Program-made: the position numbers and the translations under genes
Part shown: piece by piece, positions 36,991 through 47,775 of the stretch
How the letters are laid out: each line of letters begins with the position of its first letter
Position numbering within the stretch: position 1 is the first letter of the stretch
Assembly (NCBI GenBank): GCA_963817755.1
Contig: CAWFPB010000003.1
Span: forward strand, 1,240,001-1,304,000
Length of the DNA stretch: 64,000 bases
Reading direction: 5' to 3'
Origin: Oleiagrimonas sp963817755
GTDB lineage: Bacteria; Pseudomonadota; Gammaproteobacteria; Xanthomonadales; Rhodanobacteraceae
The notes under the pieces: model-generated
The model's input: only the letters and a program-made list of their open reading frames with translations
What the model was told of the DNA's origin: nothing
The model's database searches: none

Positions 36991-38283
36991 TCAGGCGAAC
37001 GGGTCTTCCAGCACGATGGTGTCGTCGCGGTCGGCGCCGGTGGCGACCAGGGCCAGGCGGCAGTGGGACAGTTCCTCGATGGCGCGCAGGTAGGCGCTTG
37101 CCGCGGCGGGGAGCTTGTTCCATTCGCGGATGCCGGAGGTGGGCTGGTCCCAGCCGGGGAATTCCAGGTACACCGGCTTGCACTCGGCCCAGCCGTCGGC
37201 GTCCAGGGGGGCCAGTTCGCGGCGCTTGCCGCGGTATTCGTAGGCAATGCAGACCTTGATGGTCTCCAGGCCGTCGAGCACGTCCAGCTTGGTGATGGCC
37301 AGGCCGTTGATGGCGTTGATCTGCACGGCGCGCTGCAGGGCCACCAGGTCGATCCAGCCGCAGCGGCGCGGGCGGCCGGTGCTGGCACCGAACTCGTTGC
37401 CGGCCTTGGCGATGTAGCTGCCGATGTCGTCGTGCAGCTCGGTCGGGAACGGGCCGCCGCCCACGCGGGTGGCGTAGGCCTTGCAGATGCCCAGCACGTA
37501 GTCGATGTCGCACGCGCCCACGCCGGTGCCGGCCAGCGCGCCGCCGATGGTGGTGTTGGACGAGGTCACGTACGGGTAGGTGCCGTGGTCGATGTCCAGC
37601 AGCGCGCCCTGCGCGCCCTCGTACAGGATGTGCCCACCCGCGGCGCGCACGTCGTGCAGCACGGTGGCGACATCGTCCACCATCGGGCGGATGTACTCGC
37701 CCCAGGCCAGCGCGTCTTCCAGCACCTTCGCCTCGTCGACCGGTTCGGCCTTCAGCCACTGGGTCAGGACGAAGTTGTAGTACGCCACCGCGGTCTTGAT
37801 CTTCTCCGGCAGCTCGTTGGGGTACATCAGGTCGGCCACGCGGATGGAGCGGCGCGCGACCTTGTCCTCGTAGGCCGGGCCGATGCCACGGCCGGTGGTG
37901 CCGATGGCCTTGCCGCCGGCGGCCTTCTCGCGGGCCTGATCCAGGGCGATGTGGTAGGGCATGATCAGCGGCGTGGCCGGGCTGATCTTCAGGCGCGAGC
38001 GGACCTCGACGCCGTTGGATTCCAGCTCGGCGATCTCGCTTTGCAGCGCGGCCGGCGACAGCACCACGCCGTTGCCGATCAGGCAGGTCACGCCCTCGCG
38101 CAGGATGCCCGACGGGATCAGGTGCAGGACGGTCTTCTTGCCGTCGATGACCAGGGTGTGGCCGGCATTGTGGCCGCCCTGGAAACGCGCGACGGCGCCG
38201 ACGCGTTCGGTCAGCAGGTCGACGATCTTGCCCTTGCCTTCGTCGCCCCATTGCGCGCCCAGGATTACGACTGACTTGCCCAT
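36991..38283 (-). CDS. purA: Adenylosuccinate synthetase
   Basis: 430 residues, full family length. It joins IMP and aspartate using GTP, the first committed step to AMP. Features are VVILGAQWGDEGKGKIVDLL (P-loop, catalytic Asp), GGHNAGHTLVIDGKK (catalytic His), GTTGRGIGPAYEDK, DIDHGTYPYVTSSNT, and the C-terminal GTP-binding TKLDVLDGLETIKVC. The ATG at 38283 is the standard start. Last gene of the miaA-hfq-hflX-hflK-hflC-DUF2065-purA run. Its first codons are copied 201 bp upstream. Confidence 0.97.
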   Translation of the reverse strand: MGKSVVILGAQWGDEGKGKIVDLLTERVGAVARFQGGHNAGHTLVIDGKKTVLHLIPSGILREGVTCLIGNGVVLSPAALQSEIAELESNGVEVRSRLKISPATPLIMPYHIALDQAREKAAGGKAIGTTGRGIGPAYEDKVARRSIRVADLMYPNELPEKIKTAVAYYNFVLTQWLKAEPVDEAKVLEDALAWGEYIRPMVDDVATVLHDVRAAGGHILYEGAQGALLDIDHGTYPYVTSSNTTIGGALAGTGVGACDIDYVLGICKAYATRVGGGPFPTELHDDIGSYIAKAGNEFGASTGRPRRCGWIDLVALQRAVQINAINGLAITKLDVLDGLETIKVCIAYEYRGKRRELAPLDADGWAECKPVYLEFPGWDQPTSGIREWNKLPAAASAYLRAIEELSHCRLALVATGADRDDTIVLEDPFA

Positions 38284-38417
38284 CTTGAATCTCTCGCTGA
38301 AGTTGAAAGTCCCCGCCATGGGGCGACGTCGGTGACTAGATTCGCCATCCATGGCTCATCAAGTCACCCGGCCTCCGGCATCCTGCCTCCGGCGCTCGCC
38401 GGCGCGGAATGCCATTC

Positions 38418-38484
38418 AAGGCATTCCACGCCAGTTCCCGGCTCGCCCCCATTGCGCGCCGAGGATGACGACTGACTTGCCCAT
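38418..38484 (-). pseudogene. Copy of the purA 5' end (22-codon ORF)
   Basis: Bases 38443-38484 repeat the first ~42 bases of purA (38242-38283) with three differences. The copy begins ATG-GGC-AAG and encodes MGKSVVILGAQWG followed by RAGNWRGMP and a stop. It lies in the 373-bp gap between DUF2065 and purA, upstream of the real start and in the same orientation, so it would be transcribed as part of the purA leader. No ribosome site of note. Confidence 0.6.
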
Positions 38485-38614
38485 TTCGATGAATCCCGTG
38501 GTGTCAGGCTGGCGGTGGCCGGGGTGGTTATTTTCGCAGGTTGAAGGGTGATGTTGGAGCGTTTGGGGGAGCGGATCGGCTGCGCTGGCGTTGGCGGGGG
38601 TTCCGCTTTGCCGA

Positions 38615-38638
38615 TCGCGCCTTCCGGCGCTCCTACAA
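38615..38638 (+). repeat. REP half-unit (GCCTTCCGGCGCTCCTAC)
   Basis: Second solitary copy of the same REP core, just downstream of the DUF2065 gene stop. The 38284-38656 gap contains this, the purA 5' copy and no other recognisable element. Confidence 0.65.
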
Positions 38639-38656
38639 AGGGTCGGTGGTTATTTC

Positions 38657-38842
38657 TCAGGGTTTGACGAAGTGGAGGAGGACCAGGCCCAGGATCAGGG
38701 CGACGGCGCCGATGATGCGCAGCACGCGCGGTTCCAGTTCCGTGGCCTGGCGCGCCATGCGCTGCCAGGCGTGCGGGACGGCGAACAGGAACAGGCCCTC
38801 GATGACCAGGACCAGGCACAGTGCGGCGTAGAGGTCGGTCAT
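38657..38842 (-). CDS. DUF2065 family membrane protein
   Basis: 61 residues: MTDLYAALCLVLVIEGLFLFAVPHAWQRMARQATELEPRVLRIIGAVALILGLVLLHFVKP. Two membrane spans flank a basic loop, the standard DUF2065 (YjeT-like) layout. Its place between hflC and purA is conserved in gammaproteobacteria. Function unknown. Confidence 0.88.
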   Translation of the reverse strand: MTDLYAALCLVLVIEGLFLFAVPHAWQRMARQATELEPRVLRIIGAVALILGLVLLHFVKP

Positions 38843-38858
38843 CGAAGCCCTGCCCGGG

Positions 38859-39728
38859 TCAGTTCTTGTTGCTGTCGCCGTTGCTGAAGTAGCGCATGAA
38901 GTCCGAATCGCTCTTGAGCACCATCACGTTCTTGCCGTTGCCGAACGCCTTCCGGTACGCCTGCAGGCTGCGGTAGAAGTCGTAGAACTTCGGATCCTGG
39001 TTGTACACCCTGGCGTAGATCTTGGCGGCCTGGGCATCGCCCTCGCCGCGGATCTTGGCGGCGTCGCGATGCGCGTTGGCGATCAGCACCTGGCGCTGGC
39101 GATCGGCGTTGGCGCGGATCTTCTCGCCCTCTTCCTTGCCGGTCGAGCGCAGCTCGTTGGCCAGCTTGGTGCGCTCGGCACGCATGCGCTTGTAGACCGA
39201 TTCGCTGACCTCGGTGGGCAGCTCGATCTGCTTGATGCGCACGTCGATGACCTTGATGCCCAGGGTCTTGACCGTGGACACGTCGGCCAGCTCGCGCACG
39301 CGCTTGGTGATGTCCTTGCGGCCGCCGGAGATCAGCTCGTCCAGCGGGCGGGCGTTGATCTCGAAGCGCAGCGCGTCCTTGATGATCGGCAGCAGGCGCT
39401 GGCGCGCCTGTTCGGTCACGCCGGCGGTGGCCTGGTAGTAGGTGGCGTTGTTGTTGATGCGCCACTTGACGTAGAAGTCCACCTTGACGGTCTTCTTCTC
39501 GAGCGTGAAGTACCGCTCGGGCTGCGTGTCCAGGGTCTGGATGCGCGCGTCGAAACGCATCACCTGCTGCACGAAGGGCCACTTGAAGTGCAGGCCGGGC
39601 TTGTCGTTGGTGCGCTCGATGCGGCCGAACTGCAGCACGATGGCGCTTTGGCCCTCGCTCACGACGAACATGCTGTTGTAGGCGCCGATCGCGAGGATCG
39701 CGGCCAGGATCAGGCTGGCAGTCTTCAT
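38859..39728 (-). CDS. hflC: Protease modulator HflC
   Basis: 289 residues. MKTASLILAAILAIGAYNSMFVVSEGQSAIVLQFGRI gives one N-terminal membrane anchor, then an SPFH/band-7 domain (GLHFKWPFVQQVMRFDARIQTLD) and a long coiled coil (ERTKLANELRSTGKEEGEKIRANADRQRQVL). HflC pairs with HflK at the inner membrane to cage and restrain the FtsH protease. Its ATG overlaps the hflK stop (TGATG), so the two are coupled. The anti-start in a longer frame from 39926 is out of family. Confidence 0.95.
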   Translation of the reverse strand: MKTASLILAAILAIGAYNSMFVVSEGQSAIVLQFGRIERTNDKPGLHFKWPFVQQVMRFDARIQTLDTQPERYFTLEKKTVKVDFYVKWRINNNATYYQATAGVTEQARQRLLPIIKDALRFEINARPLDELISGGRKDITKRVRELADVSTVKTLGIKVIDVRIKQIELPTEVSESVYKRMRAERTKLANELRSTGKEEGEKIRANADRQRQVLIANAHRDAAKIRGEGDAQAAKIYARVYNQDPKFYDFYRSLQAYRKAFGNGKNVMVLKSDSDFMRYFSNGDSNKN

Positions 39729-40822
39729 CACTGACCTCCATTGCCGGACGACGCCGACTGCATGCTCGTGGCGGCCTGCGCCGGGGTGGCGGTCTTGTTG
39801 TTCTGGTCGCCACTGTTGCTGTTGTTCAGGAACTTGCTCAGCGGCAGGTACAGCATGTTGCGTCCGTTGCCATCGTCGATGACCTTCGGGCTCTTGGACA
39901 ATACGCTTTCCATGGTTTCCAGCCACAGGCGCTCGCGGGTCACGTTGGGCGCGGCGCGGTACTGCGACAGCAGCAGCTTGAAGCGCTCGGTGTCGCCGGT
40001 GGCGCGGGCCACGCGCTCGGCTTTGTAACCGGACGCCTCGGCGGCGATGCGGGCCGCCTCGCCGCGCGCCACGGGGATCACCTGGCTGGCGTAGGCCTTG
40101 GCCTCGTTCTCGATGCGCTGCTTGTCCTCGCGCGCCTTGTTGACGTCGTCGAAGGCGTCACGCACCTGGTCGGGCGGCGCCACGTTCTGGAAGCTGACGT
40201 CGGTCACCAGGATGCCGCAGCGGTAGCCGTCCAGGGTCTGCTGCAGGGCCTCGCGGGTCTTGGCCACCAGCTTGGCGCCCTGCCCCGAGAGCAGCGTGTT
40301 CATGTCGTTGTTGCCGACCACCGAGCGCACCGCGGCCTCGGCGGCCTCCTGCAGGGTCTCGTCCGGGTCGCGGATGGAGAACAGGAACTTGCGGGCGTCG
40401 TTGACCTGGTACTGCACGTTGAAGTTGACCGTGACGATGTTCTCGTCGTTGGTCAGCATGGTGGCCTTGTCCGACCACGCGCGCACTTCGGTGGTCTTGA
40501 CCACGCTGACGTGCTCGATCGGCGAGGGCAGCTTGAAGTGCAGGCCCGGGGCAAGCATGCGCGAGTACTGGCCGAAGCGCAGCACCACGCCGACCTCGCG
40601 CGCGTCGATGCTGACGAAGCTGGTCAGCACCACCCAGGCAATCAGCAGCGCGGCGATGATGGTGGCGATGCCGCCACCGCCGGAACCGCCGAAGCGGCCG
40701 AAACGGGCGCGCAGCTGCTTGAAGAATTTCTCGAAATCGGGGCCATTGCCACCGCCACCGCCGGAGCCGTTGTTGCGGCCCCAGGGGTCGCGCTTGCCAC
40801 CGCCAGGTTCATTCCAGGACAT
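39728..40822 (-). CDS. hflK: FtsH protease modulator HflK
   Basis: 364 residues. A Gly-rich cytoplasmic N-terminus (MSWNEPGGGKRDPWGRNNGSG...) precedes one span (IATIIAALLIAWVVLTSFVSI). The SPFH domain (VVLRFGQYSRMLAPGLHFKLPSPIEHV) and a coiled coil (DVNKAREDKQRIENEAKAYASQVIP) follow, with a Ser/Asn/Gln-rich tail. Partner of HflC in the FtsH-regulating complex. Start ATG at 40822. Conserved order after hflX. Confidence 0.95.
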   Translation of the reverse strand: MSWNEPGGGKRDPWGRNNGSGGGGGNGPDFEKFFKQLRARFGRFGGSGGGGIATIIAALLIAWVVLTSFVSIDAREVGVVLRFGQYSRMLAPGLHFKLPSPIEHVSVVKTTEVRAWSDKATMLTNDENIVTVNFNVQYQVNDARKFLFSIRDPDETLQEAAEAAVRSVVGNNDMNTLLSGQGAKLVAKTREALQQTLDGYRCGILVTDVSFQNVAPPDQVRDAFDDVNKAREDKQRIENEAKAYASQVIPVARGEAARIAAEASGYKAERVARATGDTERFKLLLSQYRAAPNVTRERLWLETMESVLSKSPKVIDDGNGRNMLYLPLSKFLNNSNSGDQNNKTATPAQAATSMQSASSGNGGQ

Positions 40823-41040
40823 GGGTCAGGGCTCTCCTGCGGGCAGCCAGTCGATCGGCGTGCGATTCGGACACCGGCTGCTTGTCATGAAGGGTTCGGG
40901 TTTCGCTGCGGTCTTTCGAATCCGGCGCGGGCGTCGGGGACCCGCACCGGGGCTGCGCAAACGGAGTAAATGGTAACAGATCGGACACATGCGGGCGCCT
41001 GGGCGGAAGGCAGGGATGGGTCGCCTGCCGATCGCCTTCC

Positions 41041-41152
41041 TATCCCTTGTAGGAGCGCCGGAAGGCGCGATGGCGCACGAGTGGGGCTTGCCGCGAAATT
41101 CCATTCTTGCCGCGTTGCCGGTTCGCGCCTTCCGGCGCTCCTACAAGGGATA
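41041..41152. repeat. REP inverted pair (30-bp perfect arms)
   Basis: Arms 41041-41070 and 41123-41152 are exact reverse complements and contain the core TAGGAGCGCCGGAAGGCGCG. They enclose a 52-bp spacer. Position between hflK and hflX, in a gap of about 340 bp with nothing else recognisable, fits a REP doublet, which can act as mRNA stabiliser or transcription attenuator. Confidence 0.8.
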
Positions 41153-41166
41153 GGTGAGTCCGCGTC

Positions 41167-42477
41167 TTATTCGGGCGTTTCGGCGGGGGCGATGAGGGTG
41201 CGCACGGCGCGGGCGGCTTCGTCGCCGGTGCCCGCCAGCGGGGCGAGGACGTTGCGCGGGGCGTCGATCTGCAAGGTCCAGCCGTCGGCGTCGACGTCCT
41301 CGCTGGCGATGGCGCCGAGTGCGGCCAGGCGCGCGTGCATGCGCCCGGCGCTGAGCGGCAGCTGCAGCGGCGCGCGAATGCGTTCGCCGCCGAGGCGCTC
41401 GCCCAGGGCCTGGCGCAGCAGGTCCAGGCCCTCGCCGCGGGCGGCCGACAGCCACACCTGGTCGGGGCGGCCCTCGGCGTCGCGGTGGATGGCCGGTTTT
41501 CCGCCGGTCAGGTCGATCTTGTTCATCACCCGCAGCTGCGGCACGTCGCCGGCGCCGATCTCGGCCAGCACCTCGTCGACCACGTGGGCCAGCAGCTCGC
41601 GCTCCTCGTCGGCGGCGTCGCTGACGTGCAGCAGCAGGTCGGCGTCGCGCGCCTCGCTCAGGGTGGCGCGGAAGGCGGCGACCAGGTCATGCGGCAGCTC
41701 GCGGATGAACCCGACGGTGTCGGCGATCACCGCCGGTCCGCAGGTCAGGTCCTCGATGCGGCGCACGGTCGGATCCAGCGTGGCGAACAGCTGGTCGGCG
41801 GCGTACACGGCGCCGGTGGTCATGGCGTTGAACAGCGTGGACTTGCCGGCGTTGGTGTAGCCGACCAGGGCCACGCGCGGCACCGTGTTGCGCAACCGCG
41901 AGCGGCGCTGCTGCTGGCGCTGGGTCTGCACCTTGTCCAGGCGCTGGCTGAGCATCTTCACGCGCGCGCCAAGCAGGCGGCGGTCGGTTTCCAGCTGGGT
42001 CTCGCCGGGGCCGCGGTTGCCGATGGCGCCGCCGCGCTGGGTATCCAGATGGGTCCAGCCGCGCACCAGTCGCGTGGCAATGTGCTTGAGCTGGGCCAGC
42101 TCCACTTCCAGCTTGCCCTCGTGCGAGCGCGCGCGCTGGGCGAAGATGTCCAGGATCAGGCCGGCACGATCGACCACGCGCACCTTCAAATGGCGCTCCA
42201 GGTTGCGCTCCTGCACCGGGGTCAGGGTGTGGTCGACCAGCACCACGTCGGCTTCGGCCGCGCGAACGGCATCGGCGACCTCGTCGGCCTTGCCCGAACC
42301 GATGTAGAACTTCGGGTTGGGCTTGTCCACGCGCGCTTCCACGCGCGCCAGGACCTCGGCGCCGGCCGAGCGCACCAGCTCGACGAATTCATCGGCACGG
42401 CTGGCGCTGTCGAGGTCGCCACGCGCATGCGGCAGGACGACGACGGCGCGTTCGCCTTTCTTCTCGCGTTCAAACAG
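41167..42477 (-). CDS. hflX: GTPase HflX (ribosome-splitting), probable non-ATG start
   Basis: 436 residues if it begins at the CTG at 42477, giving (M)FEREKKGERAVVVLPHARGDLD, which aligns with the usual MFERxxKGExA start; a stop lies 3 codons upstream and no ATG/GTG/TTG is available until residue about 35. AAGGTG precedes the CTG at suitable distance. The HflX domain (GSGKADEVADAV, DHTLTPVQERNLE, RGPGETQLETDRR) and G domain (GYTNAGKSTLFN, DTVGFIRELPHDLV, NKIDL) are complete. HflX rescues or splits stalled ribosomes. Whether the CTG is real or a base error for ATG is open. Confidence 0.9.
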   Translation of the reverse strand: MFEREKKGERAVVVLPHARGDLDSASRADEFVELVRSAGAEVLARVEARVDKPNPKFYIGSGKADEVADAVRAAEADVVLVDHTLTPVQERNLERHLKVRVVDRAGLILDIFAQRARSHEGKLEVELAQLKHIATRLVRGWTHLDTQRGGAIGNRGPGETQLETDRRLLGARVKMLSQRLDKVQTQRQQQRRSRLRNTVPRVALVGYTNAGKSTLFNAMTTGAVYAADQLFATLDPTVRRIEDLTCGPAVIADTVGFIRELPHDLVAAFRATLSEARDADLLLHVSDAADEERELLAHVVDEVLAEIGAGDVPQLRVMNKIDLTGGKPAIHRDAEGRPDQVWLSAARGEGLDLLRQALGERLGGERIRAPLQLPLSAGRMHARLAALGAIASEDVDADGWTLQIDAPRNVLAPLAGTGDEAARAVRTLIAPAETPE

Positions 42478-42604
42478 GATCGTTCACCTTGTCGATCAGT
42501 CGTCCCGGCGACGTTCGCCGGGGCATGGGACGCATAGTGTAGCGCCCGCGCCGTGCATGGTCGCACGACGCACGATCAAGACCCGTTGCCGCGATGGCGG
42601 CGGT

Positions 42605-42871
42605 TCAGGCTTCGGCGGAGGCGCTTTCGGAGTGCTGGTCGCCGTGCGCGGCTCCATCGTCCAGGCGCACGTTGCGGCTGGGAACGACGGTGGAGATGGC
42701 GTGCTTGTACACCATCTGGCTGACCTGGTTGCGCAGCAGCACCACGAACTGGTCGAACGACTCGATGGTGCCCTGCAGCTTGATGCCGTTGACCAGATAC
42801 ACGGCCACCGGCACGCGCTCGCGGCGCAATGCGTTCAGGAATGGGTCTTGCAAGGACTGTCCTTTGGACAT
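42605..42871 (-). CDS. hfq: RNA chaperone Hfq
   Basis: 88 residues: MSKGQSLQDPFLNALRRERVPVAVYLVNGIKLQGTIESFDQFVVLL is Sm1 and NQVSQMVYKHAISTVVPSRNV is Sm2 with the KH pair. A short acidic/Ser-rich tail follows. It forms a hexameric ring that pairs small RNAs with mRNAs. ATG at 42871 with GGGAG upstream. Between miaA and hflX as usual. Confidence 0.97.
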   Translation of the reverse strand: MSKGQSLQDPFLNALRRERVPVAVYLVNGIKLQGTIESFDQFVVLLRNQVSQMVYKHAISTVVPSRNVRLDDGAAHGDQHSESASAEA

Positions 42872-43088
42872 TGTTGTTATCTCCCCTGGGTGCACCCGCG
42901 CTTGCCTGCGGGCGACCGGCACGCGGTCGGTGAAATGGCGTTCCGGACCGTTTCCGGACACCCCGGCCGCAAGATGCCCGTTCCTCCCACGCCGGGCGCG
43001 GTGGAAACGGGCGAACACGCGCATCTTACCCCCGTATGTGTATGGCGCAAGCGCCAATTCGGCATAACTGCGATGCGATGCCGCCGAT

Positions 43089-44046
43089 TCAGTTCGGCAG
43101 GAACAGGCGCAGCGAGGACAGGGCGGCCTCGAGCGGCGGTGCGCGATCGGGATCGATGCAGCGTGCGTCGTATTCGCGCCGCAGCCAGGTGGTCTGGCGC
43201 TTGGCCAGCTGACGGGTGGCGTAGACGATGCGGGCAGGCAGTTCTTTGCGATCGATCCCGCCTTCCAGGTAGTTCCAGGTCTGACGGTAGCCGACCGCGC
43301 GCAGGGCCGGCAGGTCGCGGTCCAGGTCGCCGCGTTCGCGCAGGGCGCGCACCTCGTCGACGAGGCCATCCTCCAGCATGCGGTCCACGCGCGCGGCGAT
43401 GCGTGCGTGCAGCCGGGTGCGGTCTTGCGGCAGCAGCGCCAGCTTGAGCACGCGCCAGGGGAAATGCCGCGCGGCCGGACCCTGCTGCAGGGCGCTGAGG
43501 GGCTGGCCGGTGGTCTCGATCACTTCCAGCGCGCGCCCCAGGCGCTGGGCGTCGTTGGGACCGATACGCGCGGCGGCCTCGGGGTCGAGTTCGCGCAGGC
43601 GCGCGTGCAGCGCCGGCCAGCCCTCGCGTCCGGCCTGCTCGCGCAGGCGCTCGCGCAGTGCGGGGTCGGCCTCGGGCAGCGGCGACAGGCCCTGCTGCAG
43701 GGCGCGAAAGTACAGCCCGGTGCCGCCCACCAGCAACGGCACCCGGCCCTGCGCCTGCGCCGCGTGCATGGCATCCATGGCATCGGCGGCGAACTCGGCC
43801 GCCGAATACGGCTGCGACGGGATCGCGGATGTCGATCAGCGCATGCGGGTAGCGCGCCAGGGTGTCGGCGTCCGGCTTGGCGCTGCCGATGTCCAGGCCG
43901 CGGTAGACCAGCGCCGAATCGACGCTGATCAGCGACAACGGAAAGCGGTCGGCCAGCGCACAGGCCAGGTCGGTCTTGCCGGTGGCGGTCGGGCCCATCA
44001 GGAACAGGGCCGGCGGGCGGGTGTCGATCGCGGACATGCGCGGCAT
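43089..44046 (-). CDS. miaA: tRNA dimethylallyltransferase MiaA, one-base insertion near 43818
   Basis: 318 residues after repair. MSAIDTRPPALFLMGPTATGKTDLACALAD is the P-loop; ISVDSALVYRGLDIGSAKPD is the DMAPP/tRNA recognition region. After LIDIRDP the frame is lost; dropping one base near 43818 gives SQPYSAAEFAADAMDAMHAAQAQG and continues through LLVGGTGLYFRALQQGL to the end (LSSLRLFLPN). The gene length of 958 bp is one base over a multiple of three. MiaA adds isopentenyl to A37 of UNN-reading tRNAs. A start 9 bp in (44037) is equally plausible. A break in such a conserved gene points to sequencing error. Confidence 0.88.
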
Positions 44047-44114
44047 TGTAGGCAATGCGGGCACGAAAACGGGCGGCGCAGGGGCCGCCCGTATTCCGTG
44101 GCATGGCTGCGCGG

Positions 44115-46283
<2,169 letters not shown>

Positions 46284-46458
46284 AGCATTCTCCAGATTCG
46301 GCGCCCCTCATGGGGCCGTATGCATCGATGTCAGGGCATCGAGTTAGGCCTTATGCCCGGAACACGAACCGCCTACAACACGATGAAAGTCATAGGCTTG
46401 TGTCATCAGCCTGGGGATGCGTGCGGCACGGGATGGGCAACGGCCCGGGTGCCGGACG

Positions 46459-46464
46459 TATAAT
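46459..46464 (+). promoter_or_regulatory. -10 box TATAAT of tdh
   Basis: A perfect TATAAT, 26 bp before the tdh ATG and within reach of its GGAGG ribosome site. The -35 region (near 46436) is weak. Confidence 0.5.
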
Positions 46465-46489
46465 GGCGAGCTTGCAATGGAGGTCTTGC

Positions 46490-47521
46490 ATGTCCGACAC
46501 GATGAAGGCGCTGGTCAAGCGCGAAGCCGCCGAAGGCATCTGGATGGAACAGGTGCCGGTTCCCGAGATCGGCCCCAACGAGGTGCTGGTCAAGGTCGAG
46601 AAGACCGCCATCTGCGGCACCGACCTGCACATCTACAAGTGGGACGAATGGGCCCAGCGCACCATCCGGCCCGGCCTGGTGATCGGCCACGAGTTCGTCG
46701 GCCGGATCGTCGACATGGGTCCGGGCGTGACCGGCTACGAAGTCGGCCAGCGGGTGTCGGCCGAGGGCCACATCGTGTGTGGCCACTGCCGCAACTGCCG
46801 CGCCGGCCGCCAGCACCTGTGCCCGCACACCGTGGGCATCGGCGTGAACCGCAACGGCGCGTTCGCCGAGTACGTGGCGGTGCCGGCCTCCAACCTGTGG
46901 CCGATCCCGGACCCGATCTCCTCGGAGCTGGCCGCCTTCTTCGACCCGTACGGCAACGCCGCGCACTGCGCGCTGGAGTTCGACCTGATCGGCGAGGACG
47001 TGCTGATCACCGGCGCCGGCCCGATCGGCATCATCGCCACCGGCATCGCCAAGCACGTGGGCGCGCGCAACGTGGTGGTCACCGACGTCAACGACTACCG
47101 CCTGAAACTGGCCGCCGAGATGGGCGCCACGCGCGTGGTCAACGTTTCGCAGACGCGCCTGAAGGACGTGGTCGCGGACCTGCACATGGAGGGCTTCGAC
47201 GTCGGGCTCGAGATGAGCGGCAACCCGCACGCCTTCAACGACATGCTCGGTTGCATGTACCACGGCGGCAAGATCGCCCTGCTGGGCCTGCTGCCCCAGG
47301 GCGCGGGCATCGACTGGGACCAGGTCATCTTCAAGGGCCTGACCCTGCACGGCATCTACGGCCGCAAGATGTACGAGACCTGGTACAAGATGACCCAGAT
47401 GGTGCTGACCGGCTTCCCGCTGCAGAAGGCGCTCACCCACCAGATCGCCATCGACGACTTCCAGACCGGGTTCGATCTGATGGCCTCGGGGCAGTGCGGC
47501 AAGGTGGTGTGTTCCTGGTGA
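46490..47521 (+). CDS. tdh: L-threonine 3-dehydrogenase
   Basis: 343 residues of the zinc alcohol dehydrogenase family. Catalytic zinc ligands are in ICGTDLH (Cys42) and GHEFVG (His67). The structural zinc set is CGHCRNCRAGRQHLC (Cys97, 100, 103, 111). NAD binding is at LITGAGPIGIIATGIA. C-terminal ASGQCGKVVCSW fits Tdh. It oxidises threonine to 2-amino-3-ketobutyrate, which the following kbl product cleaves to glycine and acetyl-CoA. ATG at 46490 with GGAGG upstream. Confidence 0.96.
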   Translation: MSDTMKALVKREAAEGIWMEQVPVPEIGPNEVLVKVEKTAICGTDLHIYKWDEWAQRTIRPGLVIGHEFVGRIVDMGPGVTGYEVGQRVSAEGHIVCGHCRNCRAGRQHLCPHTVGIGVNRNGAFAEYVAVPASNLWPIPDPISSELAAFFDPYGNAAHCALEFDLIGEDVLITGAGPIGIIATGIAKHVGARNVVVTDVNDYRLKLAAEMGATRVVNVSQTRLKDVVADLHMEGFDVGLEMSGNPHAFNDMLGCMYHGGKIALLGLLPQGAGIDWDQVIFKGLTLHGIYGRKMYETWYKMTQMVLTGFPLQKALTHQIAIDDFQTGFDLMASGQCGKVVCSW

Positions 47522-47613
47522 AGCCGGGAATGGTGAGTGGGGAATGGGGAATCGACTGCGTTCGGCCCCGCGCGCTGTCCGGGCGCCCTGCTCTCCACGT
47601 GACAGGTCGCCGA

Positions 47614-47698
47614 CGTAGGTTGGGCTGAGCCTCGCGAAGCCCAACAGGACGCACGCCAGCTACAGCGTTGGGCTTCGCTGTGCTCAGCCCAACCTACG
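47614..47698. repeat. REP-like inverted repeat (GTAGGTTGGGCTGAGC arms)
   Basis: Arms around 47614-47645 and 47667-47698 pair almost fully (CGTAGGTTGGGCTGAGC / GCTCAGCCCAACCTACG, and GCGAAGCCCAAC / GTTGGGCTTCGC). A second palindrome family distinct from the TAGGAGCGCC one, in the tdh-kbl gap. Confidence 0.7.
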
Positions 47699-47740
47699 CG
47701 TCACGTTTTCCATTCCCGATGACCCGGCCACGTGCCACCC

Positions 47741-47775
47741 GATTCCCGATTCCCGATTCCCGATTCCCGATTCCC
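47741..47775. repeat. Heptanucleotide tandem repeat (GATTCCC)5
   Basis: Five exact copies of GATTCCC directly upstream of the kbl leader, followed by degenerate units (ATTCCCC, ATTCCCG). The same class of 7-bp repeat, in the opposite orientation, occurs at 57946-58060. Confidence 0.75.

Noticed and set aside
43044..43055. GGCGCAAGCGCC hairpin upstream of hfq as terminator of miaA
   Set aside because: Short stem without a T-run and located just past the miaA stop; too weak to call.
47741..47775. CRISPR-like repeats in the heptamer arrays
   Set aside because: The units are contiguous 7-mers without spacers; they are simple tandem repeats.
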